Source of the DNA: Mucilaginibacter sp. SJ
GTDB lineage: Bacteria; Bacteroidota; Bacteroidia; Sphingobacteriales; Sphingobacteriaceae
Direction of reading: 5' to 3'
DNA length: 64,000 nt
Assembly: GCF_028993635.1 (NCBI RefSeq)
Contig: NZ_CP118631.1
Coordinates: 3,534,001 to 3,598,000 of the forward strand
The position numbers and the translations under genes are program-made. Shown piece after piece: positions 43,225 through 52,689 of this stretch (its first letter is position 1; each line of letters begins with the position of its first letter). The notes beneath the pieces are model-generated. The model saw nothing but the letters and a program-made list of their open reading frames with translations, did not search any database and was not told the origin of the DNA.

Positions 43225-43986
43225 ATGATGAAGCGCATTATATACCTACTGCTCATCATCGTTATGCCGATATATGCATTAGCTAACGATGAAGCTAATA
43301 TCCTGCTAAAAAAAGGGAACGACCAATACGCCAAAGGTCAGTATAAAGAAGCTATAACCACCTATCAAAAAATTGTGGATGACGGGCACCAATCGGCATT
43401 GGTTTATTATAATTTGGGCAATGCCTACTTTAAAAATGAAGATGTGCCATCCGCGCTGCTGTATTACGAAAAGGCGCACAAACTTTCGCCGGGCGATGAG
43501 GATATCAATTTCAATATCCAATTTGCCAATCAAAAAACAACCGATAAGGTGGAGGCCGGTACCGAATTTTTCATAACCAAATGGTGGCACTCGTTTATTC
43601 TCCACTTTTCATTAACAACTTTGGCGGTGGTGACAATCCTGTTCTTTATAGCGGGATGTGCATTGCTGATCGTGTATAGGTTTACTAATTCGGTAAGCAT
43701 TAAAAAATGGTCGTTTTATTCGGCTTTGGTAATCTTACTTTTCGGATTTGCGAGCATGTTTGTTGCAAGTCGCCAGGATCAATACTTTGATGCCCATCAC
43801 GGCGCTATCATCTTCAGCACATCTGTTAATGTAAAAAGCGCACCAGCACCTAACGCTAAAAACCTGTTCCTGATCCATGATGGCACCAAGGTTGAAATTT
43901 TAGAAGATAATGACGGCTGGATGAAGATCAGGCTCGCCAGCGGCAACGAGGGCTGGATCAATGCTTCTGATGCTAAGGAGATATAG
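43225..43986 (+). CDS. batE: BatE, TPR plus bacterial SH3 domain
   Basis: About 253 residues, starting with MMKRIIYLLLIIVMPIYALA, a signal peptide; an upstream in-frame ATG at 43207 lies inside batD and is less likely. Two TPRs (about 25-95; GNDQYAKGQYKEAITTYQKI), two TM helices (about 125-150, 160-180) and a C-terminal SH3b domain (VNVKSAPAPNAKNLFLIHDG, GWMKIRLASGNEGWI). Final gene of the operon, starting 1 base after the batD stop. Suggests peptidoglycan contact through the SH3 domain. Confidence 0.88.
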   Translation: MMKRIIYLLLIIVMPIYALANDEANILLKKGNDQYAKGQYKEAITTYQKIVDDGHQSALVYYNLGNAYFKNEDVPSALLYYEKAHKLSPGDEDINFNIQFANQKTTDKVEAGTEFFITKWWHSFILHFSLTTLAVVTILFFIAGCALLIVYRFTNSVSIKKWSFYSALVILLFGFASMFVASRQDQYFDAHHGAIIFSTSVNVKSAPAPNAKNLFLIHDGTKVEILEDNDGWMKIRLASGNEGWINASDAKEI

Positions 43987-43989
43987 TTT

Positions 43990-44222
43990 TTTGAGGCGGT
44001 GAAAGGATAAAGGTAAAAGGCGGAAGGTTGTCTTTTTAATTCCTTTCCTTTCACTGGACGAAGTTTAGCGATAGCGTAACTTCGTCCTAAAACCGCGGAA
44101 GCATTCTGCTTCCGTTGTTTACCAATTGCAGGTATTCAGTTAAGCTGAAAGCTTAATCCATTTTGGATCCAAGTTACGCTATCGCTAAACTTGAACCAGT
44201 ATATTTTCCTTTCGCTTTCAGC
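43990..44222. repeat. Composite repeat block with a 22-bp perfect inverted repeat
   Basis: AAGTTTAGCGATAGCGTAAC(TT) at 44061-44082 has its exact reverse complement at 44171-44192. Between them are a GACGAAGTT/AACTTCGTC hairpin, a GGAAGCA/TGCTTCC hairpin, and an AAGCTGAAAGC patch; the block is bordered by a GGTGAAAGGA / TCCTTTCAC inverted pair on the left. The AGCTGAAAGC part is shared with the element at 672-739. Lies between the bat operon and a convergent PfkB gene. Confidence 0.8.
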
Positions 44223-44223
44223 C

Positions 44224-45111
44224 TTAAGCATTCGGCTTTGAGCTGTGTTTCGCTAACAACTCCAATACATCCTCTTCCGTTCCGGTAAAAGGGCCCGATG
44301 ATTCGATCTTAAAACTGGCCATAGCGGCAGCAAACTCGCCCGCTTCCTGGAAACCTTTGCCTTTGGCACGCTGATATAAATAACCGGCCATATAAGTATC
44401 GCCGCAACCTGTAGCATCAACTACTTCAACCGGTTTATACGCCGGGATCTGGTAATAAACGCCACCGGTATAAATAACAGAGCCCATGCTGCCCAGTGTT
44501 ACCACTACCTCTTTAACACCCCATTCGTTCAGCACTTTGGCACCTTCGTGGATATCGGTAATACCGGTGAGTACTTCCATTTCGTGCTCGTTCACTTTCA
44601 GGATGTGGATATGTTGCAGGGCTTCTCGTTTTTCGGGCCAGTCGATAGCCACTACGTTTTTATCTTCTACTTTACGCAGGTAGCCCTGCGCGTCAAGAGA
44701 AAGTTTGCCACGTTGAGCGAGGTCTTTAATAAACTCCACCGAGATATCATCGGCCAGTAAAGGGCCCAAATGATATACACGCGACTGGATCTCATCAAGT
44801 TGTTCAATGGTAAAAGGATCGGCTTTTTGCAGCACACGTTGGGTGCGGTGATCCTGGTTAACAGAGTAGATATTTTCAAAGTAAACTGTTTCGCCGCCTG
44901 TTGTTGCATGGACCTCGATGCCTTTGCCGCGGAGTTTTTCAACCACCGGCATCTCGCTCAAAGCAAGCGAGGTAACCAGGGTGTAACTCACGTCCATATT
45001 ACGGATGGCGTTTGAAAAATAAAAAGAAGTACCGCCAGCCATATGTTTCACCGCTTGCGGTGTTACCACTTTATCCAACGTAATATGCCCTACACAACAA
45101 ATATCGTACAT
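44224..45111 (-). CDS. PfkB/ribokinase-family carbohydrate kinase
   Basis: 295 residues. The PfkB signature 2 DATGCGDTYMAGYLY (about 234-248) holds the catalytic Asp; the N-terminal GGTSFYFSNAIRNM (26-39) is the signature 1 region. Uses ATP to phosphorylate a sugar, nucleoside or polyol in the cytosol. 132 bp downstream of a GT4 gene, same strand; the distance suggests separate transcription. Substrate unknown. Typical length. Confidence 0.88.
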   Translation of the reverse strand: MYDICCVGHITLDKVVTPQAVKHMAGGTSFYFSNAIRNMDVSYTLVTSLALSEMPVVEKLRGKGIEVHATTGGETVYFENIYSVNQDHRTQRVLQKADPFTIEQLDEIQSRVYHLGPLLADDISVEFIKDLAQRGKLSLDAQGYLRKVEDKNVVAIDWPEKREALQHIHILKVNEHEMEVLTGITDIHEGAKVLNEWGVKEVVVTLGSMGSVIYTGGVYYQIPAYKPVEVVDATGCGDTYMAGYLYQRAKGKGFQEAGEFAAAMASFKIESSGPFTGTEEDVLELLAKHSSKPNA

Positions 45112-45243
45112 GAAAATCCCCTATTATGATTTGATAGTCAGCCCCTATTATTAAAACAAACGGCAAATGTAAGAAATAGGATTTTGTGTACAAGAAGTTA
45201 TCTGTTTTGTGACAGGAAAATCACTTTAAGAATTGCTTAAAAT

Positions 45244-46407
45244 TTATACGATGCTCAGCACATCCGCCCCAGCCATTTCAGCCAAATCATCAAAATATAC
45301 CGATGCCAGACGCTCCCAGCTTAAACGACTGCTGTATTGAAGCCCTTCTTCAATAAACAGTTCTCTCAGGCTATTGCTTTTAAGCAGTAATTCAATCCGC
45401 TCAACATAGCAGCCGGCATTGTATGGCTCGCATTTAAAACCATTAATGCCCTGTTCTATAAAATCCTTTGAACCGCCGCCATCTGCAATAACACACGGCA
45501 ACCCGGATGCCATGGCTTCAAGTACAACGTTGCCATAAGCTTCGGATACCGAAGGAAACAGGAACAGAGTAGATGACGCATATAAAACTGAAAGCCTTTT
45601 ATGATCTACCTTACCGGTAAACACTGCTTTGGGCATTTTCGCTTCACAGGCCTTGCGCGCAACCCCATCGCCCGCAATTATGAAGTTAACTTCGGGGTCT
45701 CGATCTTGCATTATACCATAGACTTCAAACAAGGTCTCCAGGTTTTTTTCCCAAACCAGGCGGCTCGCAAACAAAATGGCGGGATTATCATTCCCCGTCA
45801 AAGAACGCAGACTTTTTTTATGCCTGGGCGAAAACAGGACGGTATCTATACCTCTTTGCCAAAGCTTCATGCGATAGGTATCAACTCCCATATCAATCAG
45901 CTCATCTTTCATAGTAATTGAAGGCACGTATACCCGGTCGCATTGGTTATAAAAAGCCTTGTGGCTTTCGGCCATCATTTGCTTAACCTTGTTAATAAGG
46001 AATGGCGTATGTTTCAGGTAATAATCGATATAAGAAATAAAATGTGTATGGTAAATGCTGATAACAGGCAAGCCACGGTGGGTAGCATATTTTAACGCGA
46101 AATTGCCTAACAGCGATGGCGTGGCAATGTGTATAACATCGGGCGAAAAATTATCTATCTCTTCTTTTAGCTCACTCATTACCAGGGCGGGAATAGCCAT
46201 GGTGTAACCCGTGTTAATTGGTAATGTTAAAGCCGGAACTTTTAATGATTCAAATCCGGCTATGCTATCCGGGCCGGCACCGTAAATAAACAGAAACTCA
46301 AAAATATTCCGGTCAATCCGTTTAATGAGCTGATACATGGTGCGTATTGCACCATCGAAATCTTCAATAAGTATCTCGGCGAAAAATGCTACTCTGATCT
46401 TTTTCAT
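45244..46407 (-). CDS. GT4-type glycosyltransferase
   Basis: 387 residues, GT-B fold. N-terminal domain ends near 190; the C-terminal glycos_transf_1 domain has ILFASRLVWEKNLETLFEVY and the family E-x7-E motif SEAYGNVVLEAMASGLP. No TM segment, so a peripheral membrane or cytosolic enzyme using a nucleotide sugar. It starts 22 bp after a GDPD-like gene on the same strand, suggesting a lipid-linked substrate, such as a glycerol or diacylglycerol acceptor. The resemblance is to mannosyl/glucosyl transferases such as MgtA; acceptor not proven. Confidence 0.88.
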   Translation of the reverse strand: MKKIRVAFFAEILIEDFDGAIRTMYQLIKRIDRNIFEFLFIYGAGPDSIAGFESLKVPALTLPINTGYTMAIPALVMSELKEEIDNFSPDVIHIATPSLLGNFALKYATHRGLPVISIYHTHFISYIDYYLKHTPFLINKVKQMMAESHKAFYNQCDRVYVPSITMKDELIDMGVDTYRMKLWQRGIDTVLFSPRHKKSLRSLTGNDNPAILFASRLVWEKNLETLFEVYGIMQDRDPEVNFIIAGDGVARKACEAKMPKAVFTGKVDHKRLSVLYASSTLFLFPSVSEAYGNVVLEAMASGLPCVIADGGGSKDFIEQGINGFKCEPYNAGCYVERIELLLKSNSLRELFIEEGLQYSSRLSWERLASVYFDDLAEMAGADVLSIV

Positions 46408-46429
46408 CTTATTGATTGATTAGTGGTTA

Positions 46430-47278
46430 TTACCTGGTGTTCACCTTAGCATATCTTACAGGCTCCGGCCCCGTCATCAGGAACTCTCTTAATTCGGCTA
46501 ATTTATCGGTGTTGATCAGGTCTACCTCACATTCAAGCAAGGCCTTCCATACTTCTTTATTTTCGGGGGATGCCCACAGGCGCACCCTCTTTTTATAGTG
46601 ATGTGCAGCGGCTACATAATCGCGAAGCAATTGTCTCTGATCTTCAGGCATCGGGCCTTTGCCGGTCCAGCTAATCAGTCGTGAATATTTGCAGCTGGCA
46701 GTTTTATAAACGGTATTTGAAAGTGTATCGGTATGCACCTGCATCAGGTCTTCATCAATAAAAGCATAGCGTTGCCTTTGTGCCTGAAGCATCTTATATG
46801 GCTTATTGCCGGTTATAACGATGGTTACACTGCCTTCTGTTATTTCGCCATTATTATAGCTCGATAACATTGGTGCGTAGCGCTTTAATACTTCTGCCAG
46901 CTTTGCATAAGTTTTTTCGGCGTCTGATTTGATATCGATCATCAGCGTAACAGGAGCAAGCGGGTACACCACCTCCCTGTTTTTGCCTTCGTAACAATTA
47001 AACAGGGGCTTTAAATAAAGCTGCTCCAAGGTGCGCTTCTTTTGAAAAGCGGGCAGCATATGTGCAACCAGCAATTCATCATCGCGCAGGTAAATGTCAG
47101 CTTCTACGTTTTGAAAACCGTTATCCAGGGCATCGTACAGGGGCCGGTTATGCCAGTAGTCATTGTGCGCGAAACCTTTAGAGAGGGGGCTGTTTTGAGC
47201 CTGGCAGGTAATGGCTCTGAAGGTAAGGATAACAAAAAACAGAAATTTCAGGTGCTTGTGGCAAAATGCTGCTTGCAT
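46430..47278 (-). CDS. Secreted PI-PLC/GDPD-like phosphodiesterase
   Basis: 282 residues with an N-terminal signal (about 10-27, ITCQAQ). The GDPD/PI-PLC-like TIM-barrel core shows FAHNDYWHNRPLYDAL with a catalytic-type His, FQNVEADIYLRDDELLVAH (Glu-Ala-Asp, then His), and LMIDIKSDAEKTY. These fit the AIM6/phosphatidylinositol-PLC-like family of metal-dependent phosphodiesterases. Expected to act in the periplasm on a glycerophosphodiester. Upstream partner of the GT4 gene (22-bp gap). Confidence 0.8.
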   Translation of the reverse strand: MQAAFCHKHLKFLFFVILTFRAITCQAQNSPLSKGFAHNDYWHNRPLYDALDNGFQNVEADIYLRDDELLVAHMLPAFQKKRTLEQLYLKPLFNCYEGKNREVVYPLAPVTLMIDIKSDAEKTYAKLAEVLKRYAPMLSSYNNGEITEGSVTIVITGNKPYKMLQAQRQRYAFIDEDLMQVHTDTLSNTVYKTASCKYSRLISWTGKGPMPEDQRQLLRDYVAAAHHYKKRVRLWASPENKEVWKALLECEVDLINTDKLAELREFLMTGPEPVRYAKVNTR

Positions 47279-47476
47279 CGTAATTTGTATTTGTTGCTAC
47301 AAATTTACCCCTCCGATATGTACAGGCAGTTATGTCATGGTAAAGTAAAAGCACCAAATGCTTTAATTTATTGTAAATGACTTAACATTTTCATCACATT
47401 AAAATATACGAATTGACACCGTTCGATTAAGGCCGATTCACATTAAATATGCATTTTATAAAGAGGTGTTAATAAG

Positions 47477-48364
47477 CTATGACAATTTGCGAAGAATTGA
47501 TGCAGCAAGCTTCTGCCAGTTACAGGCCGTTTCGGGAAGCGAAAACAGATCTGAGATAAGCATAAATACATCTTCTGCATTTTTGCCCTCCTGCCTTAAA
47601 TATCTGATGGATGTTGAGCCCGCCGATTTGGATAGCTTTTTACCATCCGCTTCAAGCAATAGCGGATGATGATAAAATACGATATCATTAAAATCCTGCT
47701 TATACAACACAGCCGCCAACTGGATCTGAGCCAATGTTGACGCCCACAGATCTTCACCCCTCACAATCAGGTCAACGCCGTAAAACAGATCGTCAATAAC
47801 AGAAGTAAGCTGATAAGCCGGGAAACCGTCTTTTTTCCTCACCACAAAATTTTCCATTTCGGCAGGTAGTTGTGTTCGGATAATTATACCGTCATAGCTT
47901 TTCACCTGCAATGCACGGGCATTATCTGTATGTAAGCGCCAGCTTGCTTCCGGAGTATTTAGGGGGATCTGCTTATCTAAACAAGTACAACGTCCTATTT
48001 CACTCATTTGCTTGCGCGAGCAGGTACAGGCAAAAACAAAACCACCTGCGGCTAACTGATCAAGGGCTTCATTATACAGATGCATCCGGTGAATTTGTGA
48101 AAACCGGGTTTCAAAATCATCGGCATCCCGCGGGCCTTCATCCCAGGGAATTTCTAAGAATCGGAGCGTATCAAAAATATCCGTTAAATATTCGCGGTTA
48201 ACCCTTGCGCGGTCAAGGTCATCAATTCTTAATAAGATTTTAGCCCCGTGTTTGCGGGCCAGTGCCGCAGTAATAGCAAACGACAAGATATTACCCACAT
48301 GCAAAAACCCGCTTGGCGTTGGTGCAATGCGGGTTTTATTAAAATGTGTAGGTGCGCCTGTCAA
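47477..48364 (-). CDS. gluQ: Glutamyl-queuosine tRNA(Asp) synthetase-like protein
   Basis: 295 residues, a class Ic synthetase core without the anticodon domain. HIGH-equivalent HVGN in RIAPTPSGFLHVGNILSF (11-28), DDLDRARVNREYL, a Cys cluster (ACTCSRKQMSEIGRCTC) for zinc, and KMSKS-equivalent KKLSKS. Size and zinc motif match GluQ-RS (YadB), which attaches Glu to queuosine 34 of tRNA-Asp. A truncated GltX paralogue is the alternative. Cytosolic. Single gene, flanked by a 63-bp gap upstream and a 198-bp gap downstream. Confidence 0.82.
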   Translation of the reverse strand: MTGAPTHFNKTRIAPTPSGFLHVGNILSFAITAALARKHGAKILLRIDDLDRARVNREYLTDIFDTLRFLEIPWDEGPRDADDFETRFSQIHRMHLYNEALDQLAAGGFVFACTCSRKQMSEIGRCTCLDKQIPLNTPEASWRLHTDNARALQVKSYDGIIIRTQLPAEMENFVVRKKDGFPAYQLTSVIDDLFYGVDLIVRGEDLWASTLAQIQLAAVLYKQDFNDIVFYHHPLLLEADGKKLSKSAGSTSIRYLRQEGKNAEDVFMLISDLFSLPETACNWQKLAASILRKLS

Positions 48365-48427
48365 TTGTTTTTAGGATTGATGAACGCGCCAAGATACAAA
48401 AGATGGAGGTGGAATGGAAAAAATTGG

Positions 48428-49171
48428 CTACGCCAACAAAGTCCCCCCGTCAACCACTAAATTCAATCCTGTTCCAAAACTTTGCTTCATAAGGTAAACA
48501 AATGCAAGGGCAACATCATCCGCATGGCCAACACGGCCGAGCAGCAGTGTATTTTTTGCCCAATTGTAGAGTCCTTCTTTATCTTCGGCAGGCATGCTAT
48601 CCCACAGGTTGGTGTCAATTACGCCCGGTATCACAGCGTTTACACGTATAGGAGCCAATTCAACAGCCAGGGCCCTTACCAAACCTTCCATGGCACCGCA
48701 AATACTGCTGGCTATTGACCAGCCTGCAGCAGGTCTCGTTCCCGCAGTTCCGCCGGTTAAGTTTACAGAGCCGCCTTCGTTAATGAACGGGGTGCCATAT
48801 TTAACAGCAGCATAAGCTCCCCAGTAACGCAGGTTGAAGAACTTACGTGCAGCCTCAATATCTGTTTGGTTGATATTATAAAGATTAAGATTTTCGGCCG
48901 CGGTATAAACGAGGTGATCGAACTTACCGGTCTGCTGAAAAAAAGATTTTATATTTTCTTCGTGCGATAGATCTACGGCGTAGCCTTCAGCGTCCTCCGG
49001 CAATTGACTTAATGCGTTATTGATCTTGCTTTGATTACCTGAAACTATCACAACTTTAGCACCTTCGGCAGCGGCAGCTTTTGCTGTCGCAAAGCCTATA
49101 CCAGTACTGCCACCCAATATAATTACCCTTTTGTCATTTAATGACGATTTACTTTCAATTTGATTATTCAT
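48428..49171 (-). CDS. SDR-family protein without the usual catalytic Tyr-Lys
   Basis: 247 residues. Rossmann cofactor motif GGSTGIGFATAKAA (20-33) and AENLNLYNI in the NNAG position. The conserved catalytic YxxxK is not present: the segment reads GWSIASSICGAMEGLVRALA, with Trp and Cys in those places. The C-terminal AVIPGVIDTNLWDSMP is intact. Related SDRs lacking YxxxK exist in several bacterial genomes; whether they are reductases is unknown. Monocistronic. Confidence 0.82.
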   Translation of the reverse strand: MNNQIESKSSLNDKRVIILGGSTGIGFATAKAAAAEGAKVVIVSGNQSKINNALSQLPEDAEGYAVDLSHEENIKSFFQQTGKFDHLVYTAAENLNLYNINQTDIEAARKFFNLRYWGAYAAVKYGTPFINEGGSVNLTGGTAGTRPAAGWSIASSICGAMEGLVRALAVELAPIRVNAVIPGVIDTNLWDSMPAEDKEGLYNWAKNTLLLGRVGHADDVALAFVYLMKQSFGTGLNLVVDGGTLLA

Positions 49172-49323
49172 GATGTTTATTCTTTTTTAGACACCACAAA
49201 TTTCCACCGTAAAAAACCGGTTCCACTTACCATTTGGTAAAAAGTGAATATCAAATAACTTTATTATCGAGATGCCAATAAGCAACACATTGTCCACCTT
49301 AAATACCAAACGCGTTAGGCACA

Positions 49324-50685
49324 TTACTTACCTAAAAATCCGCCCTCTGTTAAAGCGGCAAATTTTGCTTTAAAAAGATCCATAATTGCAAACTTTGCCA
49401 ACTCCGTCTGCTTAAATAAGTCGGTTTCCGCATATTTAAGCATCGCATTCATATACATATCAGCTGAATCTATTTGGTCAATTGCAGAAAAATAACGGCA
49501 CATGCAGGCATAATAAACCAATGCTTCGCCCACATGAAAAACCTTGCGATGAGGATATAAATAATTAAGATCGGGCTTGCCATTAAAAACGGCTAAAACT
49601 GCTTCTGGCTCTTCGTGCACAAAAAGCATTCCCGCGTAATTAATAAGTGACGGGAAATAATCAGGAAACACATTGTACATTAAAGTTATGGTATCCTCGG
49701 CCTCATCGTATTGTTGGTTGTTAATGTAAGCTGTTTGCAGCAGGTTGTAAAATGCAGGAGTTGCCGGGTATTTTAGACGGGCGTCCTCAAACTCTTTTAC
49801 CGGAACAATCTCTTTGTTGGCAATAATCGTTCTTAACCTGTAATAATCGCCCGCCTCTTCATCACTATCAAAACGATTGTTTTCCAATGCGCCTTCTGTT
49901 TCACTCAGTTCATACTTAGCGCCAATATAACGCTCTGATAATATCTGCCGGGCTTGTTCCGTCCTTATTTTAGCATCGTAGGTCTCACTTACATTTTTCA
50001 GAAGTTTCAGCATTGCTCCCAATTCGTTTCCATCATTGGGATAATCAATATCATAGTCATCATAGTCATCTTCGTCCCAGTCATCCAAATCGTCATCATC
50101 CATATCGTCAAATCCATCTCCAAGATATGTATAAGTAAAATTGCCTTCGCCCGCTGTTCGTTCAAGTGTAGCTATGATATTATTGACTTTCACAGCGTCA
50201 TCATAAGGACCCGATACATAATGAGGTTTTCCATTTAATCCAAAATCAAGCTCCATCAGCTCTATCGCTTCATCATCTTCCTCTAAAATATACTGTTCTG
50301 TTTCAAATTCTTTGTGCGGCTTAAATCCGTAATCTTCGGCGTATGCTATCGCGCCAAAAATGATATTATGAGCAAGTACATAATCGCACCTTTCCCAATT
50401 GAACCTGTTTTTTAAATCTTCGTAGTCGTCCTGGTACAAATTGAATTCGTATTGAGCTCCCTTAATACCCAGGCAAAACATATCTACGAGATAAATGCCT
50501 GCTGTTATATTTCCGTTTTTATGTTGGCGAGCCACTACAACATTACACAAGCCGGAAGTCTCCCAATCATCGTTGATCAGACATTCAAACACAGGCAGCG
50601 TACGCGCCTGCGTTTTAATATACTTTTCCGGGCTTAGCTGAGTTGGCTTCATGGCAACTACTTTCCCTTTTTTCTTTTTTGACAT
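49324..50685 (-). CDS. Acidic protein of unknown function with TPR-like helices
   Basis: 453 residues, no signal or TM segment. Basic N-terminus (MSKKKKGKVVAMKP), a mixed domain to about 170 (VVVARQHKNGNITAGIYLVD), an Asp-rich linker (about 195-225; DDMDDDDLDDWDEDDYDD), and a helical C-terminal region (about 235-450) with repeats that look tetratricopeptide-like (PATPAFYNLLQTAYINNQQY, YDEAEDTITLMYNVFPDYFP). No named family recognised. Single gene between the SDR and the divergent SMUG2-like gene. Confidence 0.7.
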   Translation of the reverse strand: MSKKKKGKVVAMKPTQLSPEKYIKTQARTLPVFECLINDDWETSGLCNVVVARQHKNGNITAGIYLVDMFCLGIKGAQYEFNLYQDDYEDLKNRFNWERCDYVLAHNIIFGAIAYAEDYGFKPHKEFETEQYILEEDDEAIELMELDFGLNGKPHYVSGPYDDAVKVNNIIATLERTAGEGNFTYTYLGDGFDDMDDDDLDDWDEDDYDDYDIDYPNDGNELGAMLKLLKNVSETYDAKIRTEQARQILSERYIGAKYELSETEGALENNRFDSDEEAGDYYRLRTIIANKEIVPVKEFEDARLKYPATPAFYNLLQTAYINNQQYDEAEDTITLMYNVFPDYFPSLINYAGMLFVHEEPEAVLAVFNGKPDLNYLYPHRKVFHVGEALVYYACMCRYFSAIDQIDSADMYMNAMLKYAETDLFKQTELAKFAIMDLFKAKFAALTEGGFLGK

Positions 50686-50808
50686 AAGCCCCCCTTACTG
50701 TGAATGGTTTCGTTATCGCCCGCAAAATAAGTCAAATGTTACAAACACTAAAGTAGAAAGCCTCAACACATCAAAAAACAATTGCTCAACTAATGCTACA
50801 TTTGAGTT

Positions 50809-51507
50809 ATGACATTTGCAGACCGGATTATCCAATTCAATGAGCAACTAACTTATACTGGCGATCCTTTACCCCAAGGCATCCGAATCATGAACCCTTT
50901 TAAGGAACATCCGCAAACCATGCGTATTGTTGATGAATTTTACCACAAGTATTATGATGATAACCAGCAGCGACATATCATTCTGGGCATCAATCCCGGC
51001 AGGTTTGGCGGCGGTTTAACAGGCATCCCTTTTACGGATCCTAAGCGGTTAATCTCCGAATGCCAAATCAACTATGAAGGCAAAATGTCGCACGAACCAT
51101 CATCGGTATTTGTTTACGAGATGATCAATGCCTTTGGCGGACCGGAAGCCTTTTATAAGCAAATCTATATCAATTCTCCCTGTCCGCTTGGCTTTACCAA
51201 TATCGATACCAATGGCAAAGAAAAAAATTATAACTATTATGACAGTAAGGAACTAACCAAAGCCGTTTACCATTTCATGATCGAAAACATCCACAAGCAG
51301 ATTGACCTGGGCATTAATACCGATAAATGTTTTTGCTTTGGTACCGGCAAGAATGAAACTTTCCTGCGCAAACTAAATGATGAGTACCACTTTTTTGGCG
51401 AGATCATAGCCCTGGAACATCCGCGCTTTATTATGCAATACAAAACGGCAAGCAAGCAATTTTATATTGATAAATATCTTGAAGCCTTTGCAAGTATTGC
51501 CGGATAA
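50809..51507 (+). CDS. SMUG2-type uracil-DNA glycosylase family protein
   Basis: 232 residues. The UDG-fold active-site loop appears as ILGINPGRFGGGLTGIPF (about 62-79), matching the GINPGPxG form of SMUG/SMUG2 enzymes; YINSPCPLGFTN is the downstream strand and EHPRFIMQY the C-terminal His-containing loop (about 204-212). Removes uracil or oxidised pyrimidines from DNA. Soluble, cytosolic. Monocistronic, divergent from the preceding acidic-protein gene. Confidence 0.82.
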   Translation: MTFADRIIQFNEQLTYTGDPLPQGIRIMNPFKEHPQTMRIVDEFYHKYYDDNQQRHIILGINPGRFGGGLTGIPFTDPKRLISECQINYEGKMSHEPSSVFVYEMINAFGGPEAFYKQIYINSPCPLGFTNIDTNGKEKNYNYYDSKELTKAVYHFMIENIHKQIDLGINTDKCFCFGTGKNETFLRKLNDEYHFFGEIIALEHPRFIMQYKTASKQFYIDKYLEAFASIAG

Positions 51508-51570
51508 AATGATACTTGTTTCTTGACAAAAAGCTTATATTGTGTGCTATAACCAATTGACCTCTAAGCC

Positions 51571-52590
51571 ATGACCCAAAGCAAGTTTTTACCATTCCTG
51601 CTCCTGTTGTTTATTTTTCCTATCATTTCAAAAGGCCAATCAACTCCCGCCAATAAGCTCATTACTCCACGCATCAGGGTAATTATCGATAACGATTTTA
51701 GCGGTGACCCGGATGGTTTGTTCGCGCTTACACATTTAGTACTTTCTCCATCGGTTGAGGTGAGAGGAGTTATAGGCTCACACCTGAATGCCAATGACGG
51801 GTTCGACAAATCTAAAACCCAGGCCGACAATGCTGCAAAAAAAGCTGCCGAGCTATTGGCTGTTTTAAAAATCAAAGATCAATTCCCGGTAATAGCAGGC
51901 TCTAACACCGCGATGGTAAACGACAGTACCCCGGTAAAAAGTAAAGCTGTCGATCTGATCATTAAAGAAGCATCCCGTACAGATACCTCACTGCCCCTTT
52001 ATATCCTCTGCGGTGCCGGGCTTACCGAAATTGCGTCGGCAGTGCTAACCGAACCTAAAATTGCCGACAAACTCACACTGGTGTGGATTGGCGGCCCTGA
52101 GTACAGCGATCTTGCACTACCCCCACCCAATTACAGCAGCCCCGAGTATAACCTCAATATCGATATCAATGCGGCGAGAGCTGTGTTTAACCATTCTCAG
52201 CTAAAATTATGGCAGATTCCGAGGGATGGATATCGCCAGGCCATACTTTCCTACTCAGAATTACTGCTTAAAGTAAAGCCGCAAGGCGAAACAGGGAAAT
52301 ACCTGGCTGGCGCACTTGAAAACGTCATGAAGCTCATCCAGCAATATCATCTTAATTTGGGTGAAACCTATATCATAGGTGATAGTCCGCTGGTGTTGCT
52401 TACCGCGCTGCAATCATCCTTTGAAGCCGATCCATCATCAAGTGAATATGTGTTAAAGCCCTGCCCGCTTATTAACGCGCAAGGGGGATATGATTATAAT
52501 GCCAAGGGCCGTAATATCCGTGTTTATCGCAGGTTAGATATCAACCTCATGTTTAATGATTTTTTTGCCAAGCTGGAGTTGGCAAAATAA
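51571..52590 (+). CDS. Secreted nucleoside hydrolase-like protein
   Basis: 339 residues with a signal peptide (about 1-23, SKGQ). The IUNH calcium-binding segment appears as VIIDNDFSGDPDGLFALTH (33-51; canonical DTDPGxDD is altered), and PVIAGSNTAM and YILCGAGLTEIASAV follow. The overall plan fits inosine-uridine-preferring hydrolase-type proteins of the periplasm. The GDPDG change may alter substrate. Followed 99 bp later by a GH35-like gene, both plus strand; possibly co-transcribed. Confidence 0.78.
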   Translation: MTQSKFLPFLLLLFIFPIISKGQSTPANKLITPRIRVIIDNDFSGDPDGLFALTHLVLSPSVEVRGVIGSHLNANDGFDKSKTQADNAAKKAAELLAVLKIKDQFPVIAGSNTAMVNDSTPVKSKAVDLIIKEASRTDTSLPLYILCGAGLTEIASAVLTEPKIADKLTLVWIGGPEYSDLALPPPNYSSPEYNLNIDINAARAVFNHSQLKLWQIPRDGYRQAILSYSELLLKVKPQGETGKYLAGALENVMKLIQQYHLNLGETYIIGDSPLVLLTALQSSFEADPSSSEYVLKPCPLINAQGGYDYNAKGRNIRVYRRLDINLMFNDFFAKLELAK

Positions 52591-52689
52591 ACGCTGCATT
52601 TGGTATATTTTTAACCATAAACCGTTTATTTAGTATTACCAAAAGCGCTGTTTTGTAATTATTTTGCATGGTCATAAACCTTTGTTATC

